Positions 6,356 to 11,854 of a DNA stretch of 11,854 nucleotides are shown piece after piece. The stretch comes from Devosia sp. GTDB taxonomy: Bacteria; Pseudomonadota; Alphaproteobacteria; Rhizobiales; Devosiaceae. The position numbers and the translations under genes were made by a program. A model generated the notes under the pieces. That model saw nothing but the letters and a program-made list of their open reading frames with translations, was not told the DNA's origin and did not search any database. The DNA lies in assembly GCA_028290225.1 (NCBI GenBank), contig JAQGKH010000234.1, positions 1 to 11,854 of the forward strand, in the 5' to 3' direction. Positions within the stretch are counted from its first letter, which is position 1, and each line of letters starts with the position of its first letter.

Positions 6356-7729
6356 TCAGACCCTGACGCCGTTGCGATAAACATAGGTCGGCCCCTTGAA
6401 GGTGACCAGTTCCTCGGCAGCGGTGGGATGAACCGCGATCGCGCGATCAAAATCAGCCTTGCTGGCGCCCATGGCCATCGGAATGGCGACCAGCTGGATC
6501 ATCTCGCCCGCACCCGGCCCCAGGATATGGCAGCCCAGCACCCTGCCCCCGTTTGCCGCGGTGATGAGCTTGAGGATCATGCGCTCGGTGCGGCTCGAGA
6601 GGCTGTTCATCATGGGCCGGAAGCGCGCCACATAGATATCGATATCGCCATGAGTGGCGGCTTCAATCTCGGTCAGGCCCAGAGCGCCCAGCTCGGGTTC
6701 GCTGAACACCGCCGTGGGGATCAGCGAATGATCCACGGCCATGGGATTGTTGTTGAACACGGTTTCGGCGAAGTACCAGCCTTCGCGGATCGCGACCGGC
6801 GTCAGTGCAGCCCGGCCGGTGACGTCCCCGACAGCGTAGATGGAGGGGCAGGACGTGCGCGAATACTGGTCCACGGCGATGGCTCCGCCCGCCGTCAGGT
6901 CCACATCAGCGGTTTCGAGGCCCAGCCCCTCGATATTGGCCCGGCGCCCAATGGCGAACATCACTGCCCCATACGGGGCCGTGACCCCGTCGCTGAAGGT
7001 TGCGGCAACATTGTCGCCCTGCTGGACCAGCGACTTGATCGTGGTCTGGTAGATCAGGCGGATGCCGCGATCCTGCAGTCCCGCTTCCAGCCCGCGTCGC
7101 AAATCTTCGTCAAAGCCGCGCAACACGCAATCGCCACGATACACAATGGTCGTATCGACGCCCAGGCCGGCAAAGATCGTCGCGAACTCCACCGCGATAT
7201 AGCCGCCGCCCTCGATCAGGATGGAGTGCGGCAATCGGGGCAGGTCAAATGCCTCATTGGAGGTGATCGCCAGTTCCGCGCCGGGAATATCGGGGATCGT
7301 CGGTTGGCCGCCCGTTGCCACAAGGATATGGCGAGCCTCCAGGTCTCGACCGGCGCCGACCAGATGCACCCCATGCGGCCCGGTGATCACGGCGCGGTCC
7401 TTGATCACCTCGACGCCAGGCTTTTCCAGATTGCTGGTATAGGCGTGCTCGAGCCGGCTGATTTCCTTTTCCTTGGCGGCTACCAGCGTCGGCCAATCAA
7501 AGGATGCATCGACTTGCCAGCCAAAGCTCGATGCAACATCGAACAGGTCACGGAAGCGACTGGCATAGACATAGAGCTTTTTCGGCACGCAGCCGCGGAT
7601 CACGCAGGTGCCGCCAACCCGGAATTCTTCGATGATTGCGGTGCGGGCGCCATAGCTGGCGGCCATGCGGGCGGCGCGCACGCCCCCGGAGCCGCCACCG
7701 ATAACAACCAGATCATATGCCTCGCTCAT
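6356..7729 (-). CDS. gor: Glutathione-disulfide reductase
   Basis: This cytosolic flavoenzyme reduces glutathione disulfide to glutathione with NADPH. The 457-residue length is typical. Seen in order: the FAD-binding loop VVIGGGSGG (8-16); the redox-active disulfide C42/C47 in GGTCVIRGCVPKK; the NAD(P)H loop EGGGYIAVEFA; the second FAD motif IYAVGDVTGR; and the C-terminal catalytic pair H434/E439 in VHPTAAEELV, contributed to the partner subunit of the dimer. The arginines in VYRGDCVLRGFDED match those that contact the 2'-phosphate of NADPH, so NADPH rather than NADH is expected. The CVIRGCVPKK form favours glutathione reductase over dihydrolipoamide or mercuric reductase. The start at 7729 (MSEAYDLVVIGG) has GGGGCG upstream. 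A terminator at 7779-7804 separates it from the gene upstream, so it should have its own promoter within about 50 bases, though I see no clear boxes. Confidence 0.95.
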   Translation of the reverse strand: MSEAYDLVVIGGGSGGVRAARMAASYGARTAIIEEFRVGGTCVIRGCVPKKLYVYASRFRDLFDVASSFGWQVDASFDWPTLVAAKEKEISRLEHAYTSNLEKPGVEVIKDRAVITGPHGVHLVGAGRDLEARHILVATGGQPTIPDIPGAELAITSNEAFDLPRLPHSILIEGGGYIAVEFATIFAGLGVDTTIVYRGDCVLRGFDEDLRRGLEAGLQDRGIRLIYQTTIKSLVQQGDNVAATFSDGVTAPYGAVMFAIGRRANIEGLGLETADVDLTAGGAIAVDQYSRTSCPSIYAVGDVTGRAALTPVAIREGWYFAETVFNNNPMAVDHSLIPTAVFSEPELGALGLTEIEAATHGDIDIYVARFRPMMNSLSSRTERMILKLITAANGGRVLGCHILGPGAGEMIQLVAIPMAMGASKADFDRAIAVHPTAAEELVTFKGPTYVYRNGVRV

Positions 7730-7778
7730 TGCAACGCCCCAGAAGTGCCGCCCTCAGATGGGCTGGGCAATTGCACGG

Positions 7779-7804
7779 AAAAAGGCCCCGCACAAGGCGG
7801 GGCC
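7779..7804 (-). terminator. Intrinsic terminator after the rpiA-DUF2059 unit
   Basis: GGCCCCGC (7784-7791) and GCGGGGCC (7797-7804) form a perfect 8-pair GC stem with a 5-base loop. On the minus strand the stem is followed directly by five T (A at 7779-7783 on the plus strand). It starts 13 bases past the DUF2059 stop. This is the clearest terminator in the window. Confidence 0.88.
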
Positions 7805-7817
7805 CGAAGCGAGCCGA

Positions 7818-8345
7818 TCAGATCTCAACGCCGTTGGCACGCAGTTCACTGCGCACCTTGGCGAAGAACTCGCGCTGCACATTGGCGGTGAACACCTGCA
7901 ACACCCGCTGCAGGTCGGTGTTGAGCTCGGCATTGGCCTGCGAGAGCTTCTGGCCGATGGGTGATTCGTAGAAGGTAACGATCTGCTGGAGTTCGCCGGC
8001 GCTGAAGCGCACGGCGTAGACACGGGCAAACTGATCCATCAGTTCGCCCTTGCGGCCCTTGTACTCGGCCAGGATCTTAGAGATCGCAGCGTCGGTGGCG
8101 TCAACGAGTTCGGGGTTCTGCTGGATGATCTGGCGCATGGTCTGCACGCCGGTTTCCACCAGGGTCACCTCATAGATCGCCGAGCGGTCGGTGAGTTCCA
8201 CATATTTGCGCGCCAGCTCCAGCTGCTCTGGGGGCACTTCCTGCGCCGTGGCGGGAGCCGCAAAGGCCAGCAGCCCCGCGCTCAGCGTCACGGCAAGCAA
8301 CGCCCTGGCGCGCCCGGTCAAACCCTTGGTCGTCAAAAAAGCCAT
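7818..8345 (-). CDS. Exported DUF2059 domain protein
   Basis: A 175-residue protein with a signal peptide: a basic start with KGLTGRAR, a hydrophobic core at about 15-30, and a likely cleavage in PATA/QEVPPE after residue 34. The mature part is alpha-helical and ends with the DUF2059 signature around 104-135: QFARVYAVRFSAGELQQIV, then TFYESPIGQKL. It should lie in the periplasm. The biochemical role of this family is not established; Cys is absent and no catalytic motif is seen. The ATG at 8345 has GAGG about 10 bases upstream. It follows rpiA by 22 bases on the same strand and a strong terminator follows it, so the two probably form one transcript. I recall DUF2059 genes beside rpiA and gor in other Hyphomicrobiales, but cannot check this here. 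Confidence 0.88.
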   Translation of the reverse strand: MAFLTTKGLTGRARALLAVTLSAGLLAFAAPATAQEVPPEQLELARKYVELTDRSAIYEVTLVETGVQTMRQIIQQNPELVDATDAAISKILAEYKGRKGELMDQFARVYAVRFSAGELQQIVTFYESPIGQKLSQANAELNTDLQRVLQVFTANVQREFFAKVRSELRANGVEI

Positions 8346-8367
8346 CCTGTTCGAACCTCGCTGTTGG

Positions 8368-9066
8368 TCAGTTCCCGCGCTGCATGGTTCTTACGCCATC
8401 GGGCGTCGCCACATAAGCGGTTTTGCACATGTTGAGAAAAAGCCCATGCTGCACCACCCCTGCTATGTCAAGGAGGTCGCGCGACAGCGCTTCTGGAGCC
8501 GAAATGCGGCCAAAAAATGCGTCCACGATCAGGTGGCCGCCGTCAGTCAGGTAAGGGCTGCCATCGGCGGCACGACGCAGCCTGGTTTGCCCTTCCGCCT
8601 GGTGGCGTTCCAGCACCGCGTCCAGCGCCCGCATGGAGGCGCCAAGGCCGAAGCGGTTGACTTCGACCGGCAGCGGAAACCGGCCTAGCCGCTCGACCAC
8701 CTTGCTGGCGTCGGCAATCACGATCATTGCGTCGGAGGCGGCCGCCACGATCTTTTCGCGCAACAGCGCGCCGCCGGCGCCCTTGATCAGATTGAGCTGC
8801 GGATCGATCTCGTCGGCGCCATCGACAGTCAGATCGAGCTGGTGAACTTGTTCCAGATCGGTCAGCGGAATACCCAGGCTCCGCGCCTGCTCGGCCGTGC
8901 GTTCGGATGTCGGAACGCACAGGCAATCAAAGCCGCCCGCCACCATTTGACCCAGCAGGTCAACAAAGTGCCAGGCGGTGGAGCCAGTGCCGAGGCCGAT
9001 CCGCATACCGGGTTGCACCTGGGACAATGCCATGCGCGCAGCTTCCCGCTTCAGATCTTCGCTCAC
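8368..9066 (-). CDS. rpiA: Ribose-5-phosphate isomerase A
   Basis: This enzyme interconverts ribose 5-phosphate and ribulose 5-phosphate in the non-oxidative pentose phosphate pathway. The 232-residue product has the full RpiA set: phosphate-binding GLGTGST (24-30), PTSERT (52-57), catalytic DGADE (82-86), KGAGGALLREK (95-105) and VEVNRFG (134-140). The start is a GTG at 9066 (VSEDLKREAARMAL), supported by AGGAGG (9076-9081) 9 bases upstream. The frame stays open back to an ATG at 9186, but the extra 40 residues are Arg/His-rich and unlike RpiA. The gene is divergent from moaA and 22 bases upstream of the DUF2059 gene on the same strand. Its product feeds nucleotide synthesis and, through transketolase, erythrose 4-phosphate, the substrate of the DAHP synthase nearby; that link is metabolic rather than evidence of co-regulation. 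Confidence 0.96.
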   Translation of the reverse strand: MSEDLKREAARMALSQVQPGMRIGLGTGSTAWHFVDLLGQMVAGGFDCLCVPTSERTAEQARSLGIPLTDLEQVHQLDLTVDGADEIDPQLNLIKGAGGALLREKIVAAASDAMIVIADASKVVERLGRFPLPVEVNRFGLGASMRALDAVLERHQAEGQTRLRRAADGSPYLTDGGHLIVDAFFGRISAPEALSRDLLDIAGVVQHGLFLNMCKTAYVATPDGVRTMQRGN

Positions 9067-9075
9067 CTGCTCACT

Positions 9076-9081
9076 CCTCCT
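9076..9081 (-). promoter_or_regulatory. Ribosome binding site that fixes the rpiA GTG start
   Basis: AGGAGG on the minus strand, 9 bases before the GTG at 9066. It decides against the longer open frame that starts at 9186. Confidence 0.8.
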
Positions 9082-9093
9082 GTGCCTGCGGTG

Positions 9094-9123
9094 GTGATGC
9101 CGGTCCGGACGGCCTCGTGTCAA
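9094..9123 (-). promoter_or_regulatory. rpiA: Candidate rpiA promoter
   Basis: A perfect -35 word TTGACA lies at 9118-9123 on the minus strand. With an 18-base spacer the -10 would be CATCAC (9094-9099), which is a poor match. Transcription would start near 9087, just ahead of the ribosome binding site, which is sensible geometry. If real, this promoter transcribes rpiA and the DUF2059 gene. Confidence 0.3.
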
Positions 9124-9166
9124 CCCGAACGGAAAGCCGGCCGGCGCAGTGGTGAACAGCTCTTGG

Positions 9167-9199
9167 GCATTGCGGATGGCGGCCAATGCGGAATCCGCA
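9167..9199 (+). promoter_or_regulatory. Overlapping inverted repeats upstream of moaA
   Basis: Three pairings compete here. GCATTG (9167-9172) can pair with CAATGC (9184-9189). TGCGGA (9171-9176) can pair with TCCGCA (9194-9199). The second TGCGGA (9187-9192) and the same TCCGCA form a tight 13-base palindrome, TGCGGAATCCGCA. The element ends 43 bases before the moaA start. It could be an operator or a leader RNA switch. It does not match the known Moco riboswitch in any way I can recognise. The rest of the 9067-9242 gap shows no clear moaA promoter boxes. Confidence 0.35.
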
Positions 9200-9242
9200 C
9201 AGCACGGCTTGTAAACCCGGCAAAGACGAATAGGTTGTGGTC

Positions 9243-10256
9243 ATGAGCACCTTGGTTCCGTCTGCGCGCCCGCTTGTTGATCGCTATGGGCGTCATATCT
9301 CCTATCTGCGAATATCGGTGACGGACCGGTGCGATTTCCGCTGCGTATATTGCATGGCCGAGAACATGAGTTTTCTGCCCAAGCGCGAAATCCTGAGCTT
9401 CGAGGAAATCGGCACCATTGCCGCTGCGTTCGTGTCCCGCGGGGTTACCAAGCTGCGGTTGACCGGCGGTGAGCCGCTGGTGCGCCGCGATATTCTCCAA
9501 CTGGTGCGCAGCCTGGGCGGCCATCTGGGGCATGGACTGGACGAGCTGACCATGACCACCAATGGCAGCCAGCTCCACCGGTTCGCCGCTGACCTCGCCG
9601 AGGCCGGCATGCGGCGGATCAATGTTTCCCTTGATACGCTCGACCCCGCACGCTTTGCACAAATCACCCGGCGCGGCCGCCTTGAGGATGTGCTTGCCGG
9701 GATCGATGCGGCGCAGGCAGCGGGGCTGCAGATCAAGATCAACATGGTGGCAATGCGGGGCGTCAACGAGGACGAGATCGAGCCCATGATGACCTGGGCG
9801 CATGGACGCGGGATGGGGCTCACCCTGATCGAGGGCATGCCGCTGGGCGAAGTGGGGATCGACCGCGTTGACAGCTATCTGCCCTTGCGGGAGCTGCGCG
9901 ACCGCCTGGCGCAGCGCTGGACGCTCAACAAGCTCGACCAGCGCACCGGTGGACCGGCGCGTTACCTGCGCGTGGCGGAAACCGGCGGGGTGCTGGGCTT
10001 CATCACCCCAATGAGCCATAATTTTTGCGAAAGCTGCAACCGGGTGCGCCTGACCGCGACTGGCCAGCTGTTCTTGTGTCTTGGTCAGGAAGATCAGGTG
10101 AACCTGCGCGATGCCTTGCGCAATGGAGGCGCAGAGGCGCTGGATACGGCACTCGACCATGCCATGCTGATCAAGCCGAAGGGACATGACTTCGTGATCG
10201 ACCGGGCGCGGCCCGAGCCGGCCCTTGGGCGGCACATGTCGGTTACTGGCGGCTAG
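9243..10256 (+). CDS. moaA: GTP 3',8-cyclase (molybdenum cofactor biosynthesis protein A)
   Basis: A radical SAM enzyme that rearranges GTP to 3',8-cyclo-7,8-dihydro-GTP, the first committed step of molybdenum cofactor synthesis, together with MoaC. The 337-residue product has both iron-sulfur clusters. The SAM cluster motif is CDFRCVYC (C30, C34, C37). The C-terminal substrate cluster is C262, C265 and C279 in FCESCNRVRLTATGQLFLC. Also present are LTGGEPLVRRD (73-83) and the essential C-terminal double glycine (MSVTGG, 336-337). No residue looks missing. I start at the ATG at 9243; an in-frame GTG two codons earlier (9237) is less likely, and an AGG lies 8 bases upstream. The gene stands alone, divergent from rpiA and overlapping the convergent VOC gene by 14 bp at its 3' end. 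No other moa or moe gene is in the window. Confidence 0.96.
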   Translation: MSTLVPSARPLVDRYGRHISYLRISVTDRCDFRCVYCMAENMSFLPKREILSFEEIGTIAAAFVSRGVTKLRLTGGEPLVRRDILQLVRSLGGHLGHGLDELTMTTNGSQLHRFAADLAEAGMRRINVSLDTLDPARFAQITRRGRLEDVLAGIDAAQAAGLQIKINMVAMRGVNEDEIEPMMTWAHGRGMGLTLIEGMPLGEVGIDRVDSYLPLRELRDRLAQRWTLNKLDQRTGGPARYLRVAETGGVLGFITPMSHNFCESCNRVRLTATGQLFLCLGQEDQVNLRDALRNGGAEALDTALDHAMLIKPKGHDFVIDRARPEPALGRHMSVTGG

Positions 10257-10647
10257 CAGCTCGCTCAGCCAGCTCGACGATTATGCCGTCAGGATCGCGG
10301 CAGAACGCCACCCGCTTGAACATGTCCTGGTTGTGCGCGAGGCGCGGGCGCTCGAGAATTTCAATGCCCTCGTCTTCCAATCGCTGCACCACTCGATCGA
10401 TATCGCTGAAGGCAAAGGTCATGTGGCGCATGCCGGCTTCATGAGGCGGTATGTCGCGCGAGCGCTCGATCGAGGCAACAGGCGCGAAAATCTCCAGCAT
10501 GCCGCCGCCGGCATCAAGGAACGCGACCTCGCCGGAGGGCTGCGGCTTGCGGAGGTGGAGGCGCAGCTCGAGCAACTCGCAATAAAACCAGATGGTGCGA
10601 TCCAGGTCGCTCGAGGTCATGCCGACATGCTCAAAGCCGTGCAGCAT
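10243..10647 (-). CDS. VOC (glyoxalase/bleomycin resistance) superfamily protein
   Basis: A 134-residue protein with two beta-alpha-beta-beta-beta modules of the vicinal oxygen chelate fold. The four usual metal-ligand positions are filled: H7 in FEHVGM, E52 in MLEIFAP, H75 in MRHMTF and E125 in IIVELAE. A divalent-metal enzyme is therefore likely. RDPDGIIVEL (117-126) is a family hallmark. Candidates include a glyoxalase I-like lyase, an epimerase or a dioxygenase; the substrate cannot be told from the sequence. The start is ATG at 10647, only 2 bases after the stop of the Lrp/AsnC gene, and its ribosome binding site (GAGAAA) lies inside the end of that gene, so translation is probably coupled. 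Its last 14 bases overlap the end of moaA on the other strand. Confidence 0.9.
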   Translation of the reverse strand: MLHGFEHVGMTSSDLDRTIWFYCELLELRLHLRKPQPSGEVAFLDAGGGMLEIFAPVASIERSRDIPPHEAGMRHMTFAFSDIDRVVQRLEDEGIEILERPRLAHNQDMFKRVAFCRDPDGIIVELAERAASRQ

Positions 10648-10649
10648 GA

Positions 10650-11135
10650 TTATTTCTCGTCATCCACGACCAGAGCAAAGTCGAGCGGCAGGGCCGTCGT
10701 GTATTTGATCTGCTCCATGGCAAAGGACGAACTCACATCGGTGAGGGCGATCTTGGCGATGAGCTTCTTGTAGAAGGCGTCATAGGCGGCGATATCGGGA
10801 ACCACTATCCGCAGCAGATAATCGATATCGCCGCTCATGCGGTAGAACTCCACGACCTCGGCGAAATCTTCCACCACCGCCGCAAACTTGCGCAGCCAGC
10901 CTTCGCTGTGCTCGTTGGTCTTGACGGAAACAAAGACGGTGACCCCGGCGTTCACCTTGGCGGGATCCAACACGGCAACGCGGCGCTTGATCACGCCTTC
11001 TTCTTCCATTTTCTGGATGCGGCGCCAGCAGGGGGTGGTTGAAAGCCCCACTTTGCGGCCGATTTCAGCGACGGGCATGGTCGCGTCCTTCTGCAGCAAG
11101 GTCAGTATTTTGCGATCGATCTTGTCCAACGCCAT
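10650..11135 (-). CDS. Lrp/AsnC family transcriptional regulator
   Basis: A 161-residue feast/famine regulator. Residues 3-50 are an N-terminal winged helix-turn-helix: LDKIDRKILTLLQKDA, then the recognition helix around GLSTTPCWRRIQKMEEEGVI. Residues 65-150 form the RAM ligand-binding and oligomerisation domain, with VVEFYRMSGDIDYLLRIVVPD carrying the conserved G-x-x-D-Y segment of the effector pocket. Such proteins bind DNA as dimers or octamers and usually sense an amino acid; which one is not visible. It starts at ATG 11135 with GGGGG four bases upstream. It is the first gene of a two-gene unit with the VOC protein, so it may regulate that gene and itself. Whether the VOC enzyme acts on a compound related to the sensed ligand is inference. 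Confidence 0.94.
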   Translation of the reverse strand: MALDKIDRKILTLLQKDATMPVAEIGRKVGLSTTPCWRRIQKMEEEGVIKRRVAVLDPAKVNAGVTVFVSVKTNEHSEGWLRKFAAVVEDFAEVVEFYRMSGDIDYLLRIVVPDIAAYDAFYKKLIAKIALTDVSSSFAMEQIKYTTALPLDFALVVDDEK

Positions 11136-11168
11136 TTCGCCCCCACGAAAACCTATTCCCGCCTGCAG

Positions 11169-11197
11169 CTTCTAGCCGCCCCAAATTAGGCTGTTAA
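11169..11197 (-). promoter_or_regulatory. Candidate promoter of the Lrp/AsnC-VOC unit
   Basis: On the minus strand TTAACA (11192-11197), one mismatch from the -35 consensus, is 17 bases from TAGAAG (11169-11174), four of six matches to the -10 consensus. Transcription would start about 27 bases before the ATG at 11135. Good geometry makes this the best promoter guess in the window. Confidence 0.4.
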
Positions 11198-11213
11198 CTG
11201 CCACATCCGCACC

Positions 11214-11238
11214 GCGGCCGCAATAATCTTGCGCCCGC
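11214..11238. repeat. Hairpin between the nuclease and Lrp/AsnC genes
   Basis: CGCAA (11219-11223) pairs with TTGCG (11229-11233) around TAATC. Beyond one C-C mismatch, GCGG (11214-11217) pairs with CCGC (11235-11238), giving nine pairs. It lies about 20 bases past the nuclease stop. No T-run follows on the minus strand, so terminator function is uncertain. Confidence 0.35.
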
Positions 11239-11258
11239 AGCCCTGACGGCCGGTCCGC

Positions 11259-11747
11259 TCAGAAAAATGGCAACCAGTTCCACATCGGGGCGGGCTGATC
11301 CTGGCGGTCCCGCCATTCACGCGGCGGCACAAAGGAGCCCGACCAGATGCCCTTGCCAGCGGCGCGGGCGCCGTTCTGCTCTCGATCATAGTCCCCCGAG
11401 GACAGCGCCCAGCCTTGCGCCACCAGAATAGCCCCGAGGTCTTCCCCTCCAACCGTGCAGCGCGCCAGCAGGCGACCATATTGGTCGCGATCTTGCGGCT
11501 GGCAGTCGAGATCGCCCGAGCCAAGAAGTTCGGCCATCCGGTCGCGGGCTGCCCGACCGCAGGGCCAGTTCTGGCCCGCACGCACACAGCTCTGGTCCAG
11601 TTCGGGCGCATCGAGGCCCAGCAGTCGGATGCGCTCGGCCCCCAGGCGAAAGCTGTCGCCATCGCTGGCTCGTCCAGCGCCGCTCACCGGCGGAGGTGCC
11701 GGATCCAGCCACGCCGCAAGCACTGCCACCAGCGCCAGAATGAGCAC
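11259..11747 (-). CDS. Thermonuclease (SNase-like) family nuclease, membrane-anchored or secreted
   Basis: A 162-residue protein with one staphylococcal-nuclease OB-fold domain (about 24-138). Family catalytic positions are present: ASDGDSFRL (D29, D31), then R41, D46 and E49 in RLLGLDAPE with the same 5- and 3-residue spacings as the S. aureus enzyme, and R92 in DQYGRLLA. A calcium-dependent phosphodiesterase acting on DNA or RNA outside the cytoplasm is expected. Residues 1-14 are hydrophobic (MLILALVAVLAAWL) and serve as a signal peptide or anchor. The start is uncertain: the first recognisable in-frame start is the GTG at 11747, but the frame is open 23 or more codons upstream and codes for a basic stretch (RYQKRSRPFAGRRG) that would suit the inner side of a membrane anchor. 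No strong ribosome binding site is seen. C54, C63, C82 and C97 could form disulfides. Confidence 0.85.
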   Translation of the reverse strand: MLILALVAVLAAWLDPAPPPVSGAGRASDGDSFRLGAERIRLLGLDAPELDQSCVRAGQNWPCGRAARDRMAELLGSGDLDCQPQDRDQYGRLLARCTVGGEDLGAILVAQGWALSSGDYDREQNGARAAGKGIWSGSFVPPREWRDRQDQPAPMWNWLPFF

Positions 11748-11854
11748 GGCCCAAAACGAGCCGCGCCGGCCGGCAAAGGGTCGGCTTCGCTTTTGATATC
11801 GATTCAGGATTTCACCGCCCGTTAACTACGCCATCGCTACTGTTTGGCTGTGAG
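11748..11854. other. Right edge: upstream region of the nuclease gene
   Basis: A stretch of 107 bases. Its proximal part is open in frame with the nuclease gene back to a TAG near 11825 but has no ATG, GTG or TTG in that frame. I see no complete gene, terminator or repeat in the rest. Confidence 0.4.

Noticed and set aside
6428..7891. 487-codon open frame on the plus strand
   Set aside because: Antisense shadow of gor and the gene next to it. The product is rich in Arg, His, Gly and Asp with no domain pattern, while the minus-strand proteins are clear. GC-rich coding sequence often leaves long antisense frames open.
9067..9186. Longer rpiA start at ATG 9186
   Set aside because: The added 40 residues are Arg/His-rich and not RpiA-like, and AGGAGG lies at the right distance from the GTG at 9066.
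9067..9242. Moco riboswitch upstream of moaA
   Set aside because: I see competing hairpins but no recognisable consensus; calling it would need a covariance-model search.
9120..10235. 371-codon open frame on the minus strand
   Set aside because: Shadow of moaA, whose iron-sulfur motifs and C-terminal double glycine are unmistakable.
1..11854. Mobile elements, CRISPR arrays, toxin-antitoxin pairs, tRNA genes
   Set aside because: None seen: no transposase or integrase motifs, no regularly spaced repeats, no cloverleaf, and no small gene pairs outside the listed genes.

Overview
The window is a GC-rich stretch of bacterial chromosome, densely packed with genes. It looks alphaproteobacterial, most likely Hyphomicrobiales and perhaps Devosia-like. 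That reading rests on an HWE-family histidine kinase, a plant-type (class II) DAHP synthase, a DUF2059 protein beside rpiA and gor, and general protein flavour. The genus is a guess. I see no tRNA, rRNA, CRISPR array, insertion sequence, integrase or phage gene, and no clear break in base composition.

Layout, left to right. (1) 1-1080, minus: N-terminal two thirds of glutamine-dependent NAD+ synthetase (nadE), running off the left edge. (2) 1200-2240, minus: secreted outer-membrane beta-barrel protein. (3) 2241-2451: divergent control region with a cluster of GGTTWA-like inverted half-sites. (4) 2452-2883, plus: single-domain response regulator. It is tail-to-tail with (5) 2897-4798, minus: a soluble multi-PAS HWE histidine kinase. 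(6) 4902-6278, minus: class II DAHP synthase. (7) 6356-7729, minus: glutathione reductase (gor). (8) 7818-8345, minus: exported DUF2059 protein, ended by a convincing intrinsic terminator at 7779-7804. (9) 8368-9066, minus: ribose-5-phosphate isomerase A (rpiA), probably transcribed with the DUF2059 gene. (10) 9243-10256, plus: moaA (GTP 3',8-cyclase), divergent from rpiA. (11) 10243-10647, minus: VOC/glyoxalase-fold protein overlapping the 3' end of moaA by 14 bp. (12) 10650-11135, minus: Lrp/AsnC regulator, 2 bp upstream of the VOC gene and probably coupled to it. (13) 11259-11747, minus: membrane-anchored or secreted nuclease of the thermonuclease (SNase) family.

Most genes are central metabolism: NAD synthesis, aromatic amino acid entry, glutathione redox, the pentose phosphate pathway and molybdenum cofactor synthesis. 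They are neighbours rather than one pathway. The accessory-looking part is 1200-4798: the outer-membrane protein, the response regulator and the HWE kinase. The kinase and regulator are a plausible cognate signalling pair. The outer-membrane gene shares a divergent control region with the regulator, so it could belong to the same circuit, but nothing in the sequence proves this.

I found no strong evidence for a wholly undescribed system. The best leads are regulatory: the half-site cluster between the outer-membrane protein and the response regulator, a dyad over a possible kinase promoter that shares a 10-base word with the regulator's upstream region, and competing hairpins in front of moaA.
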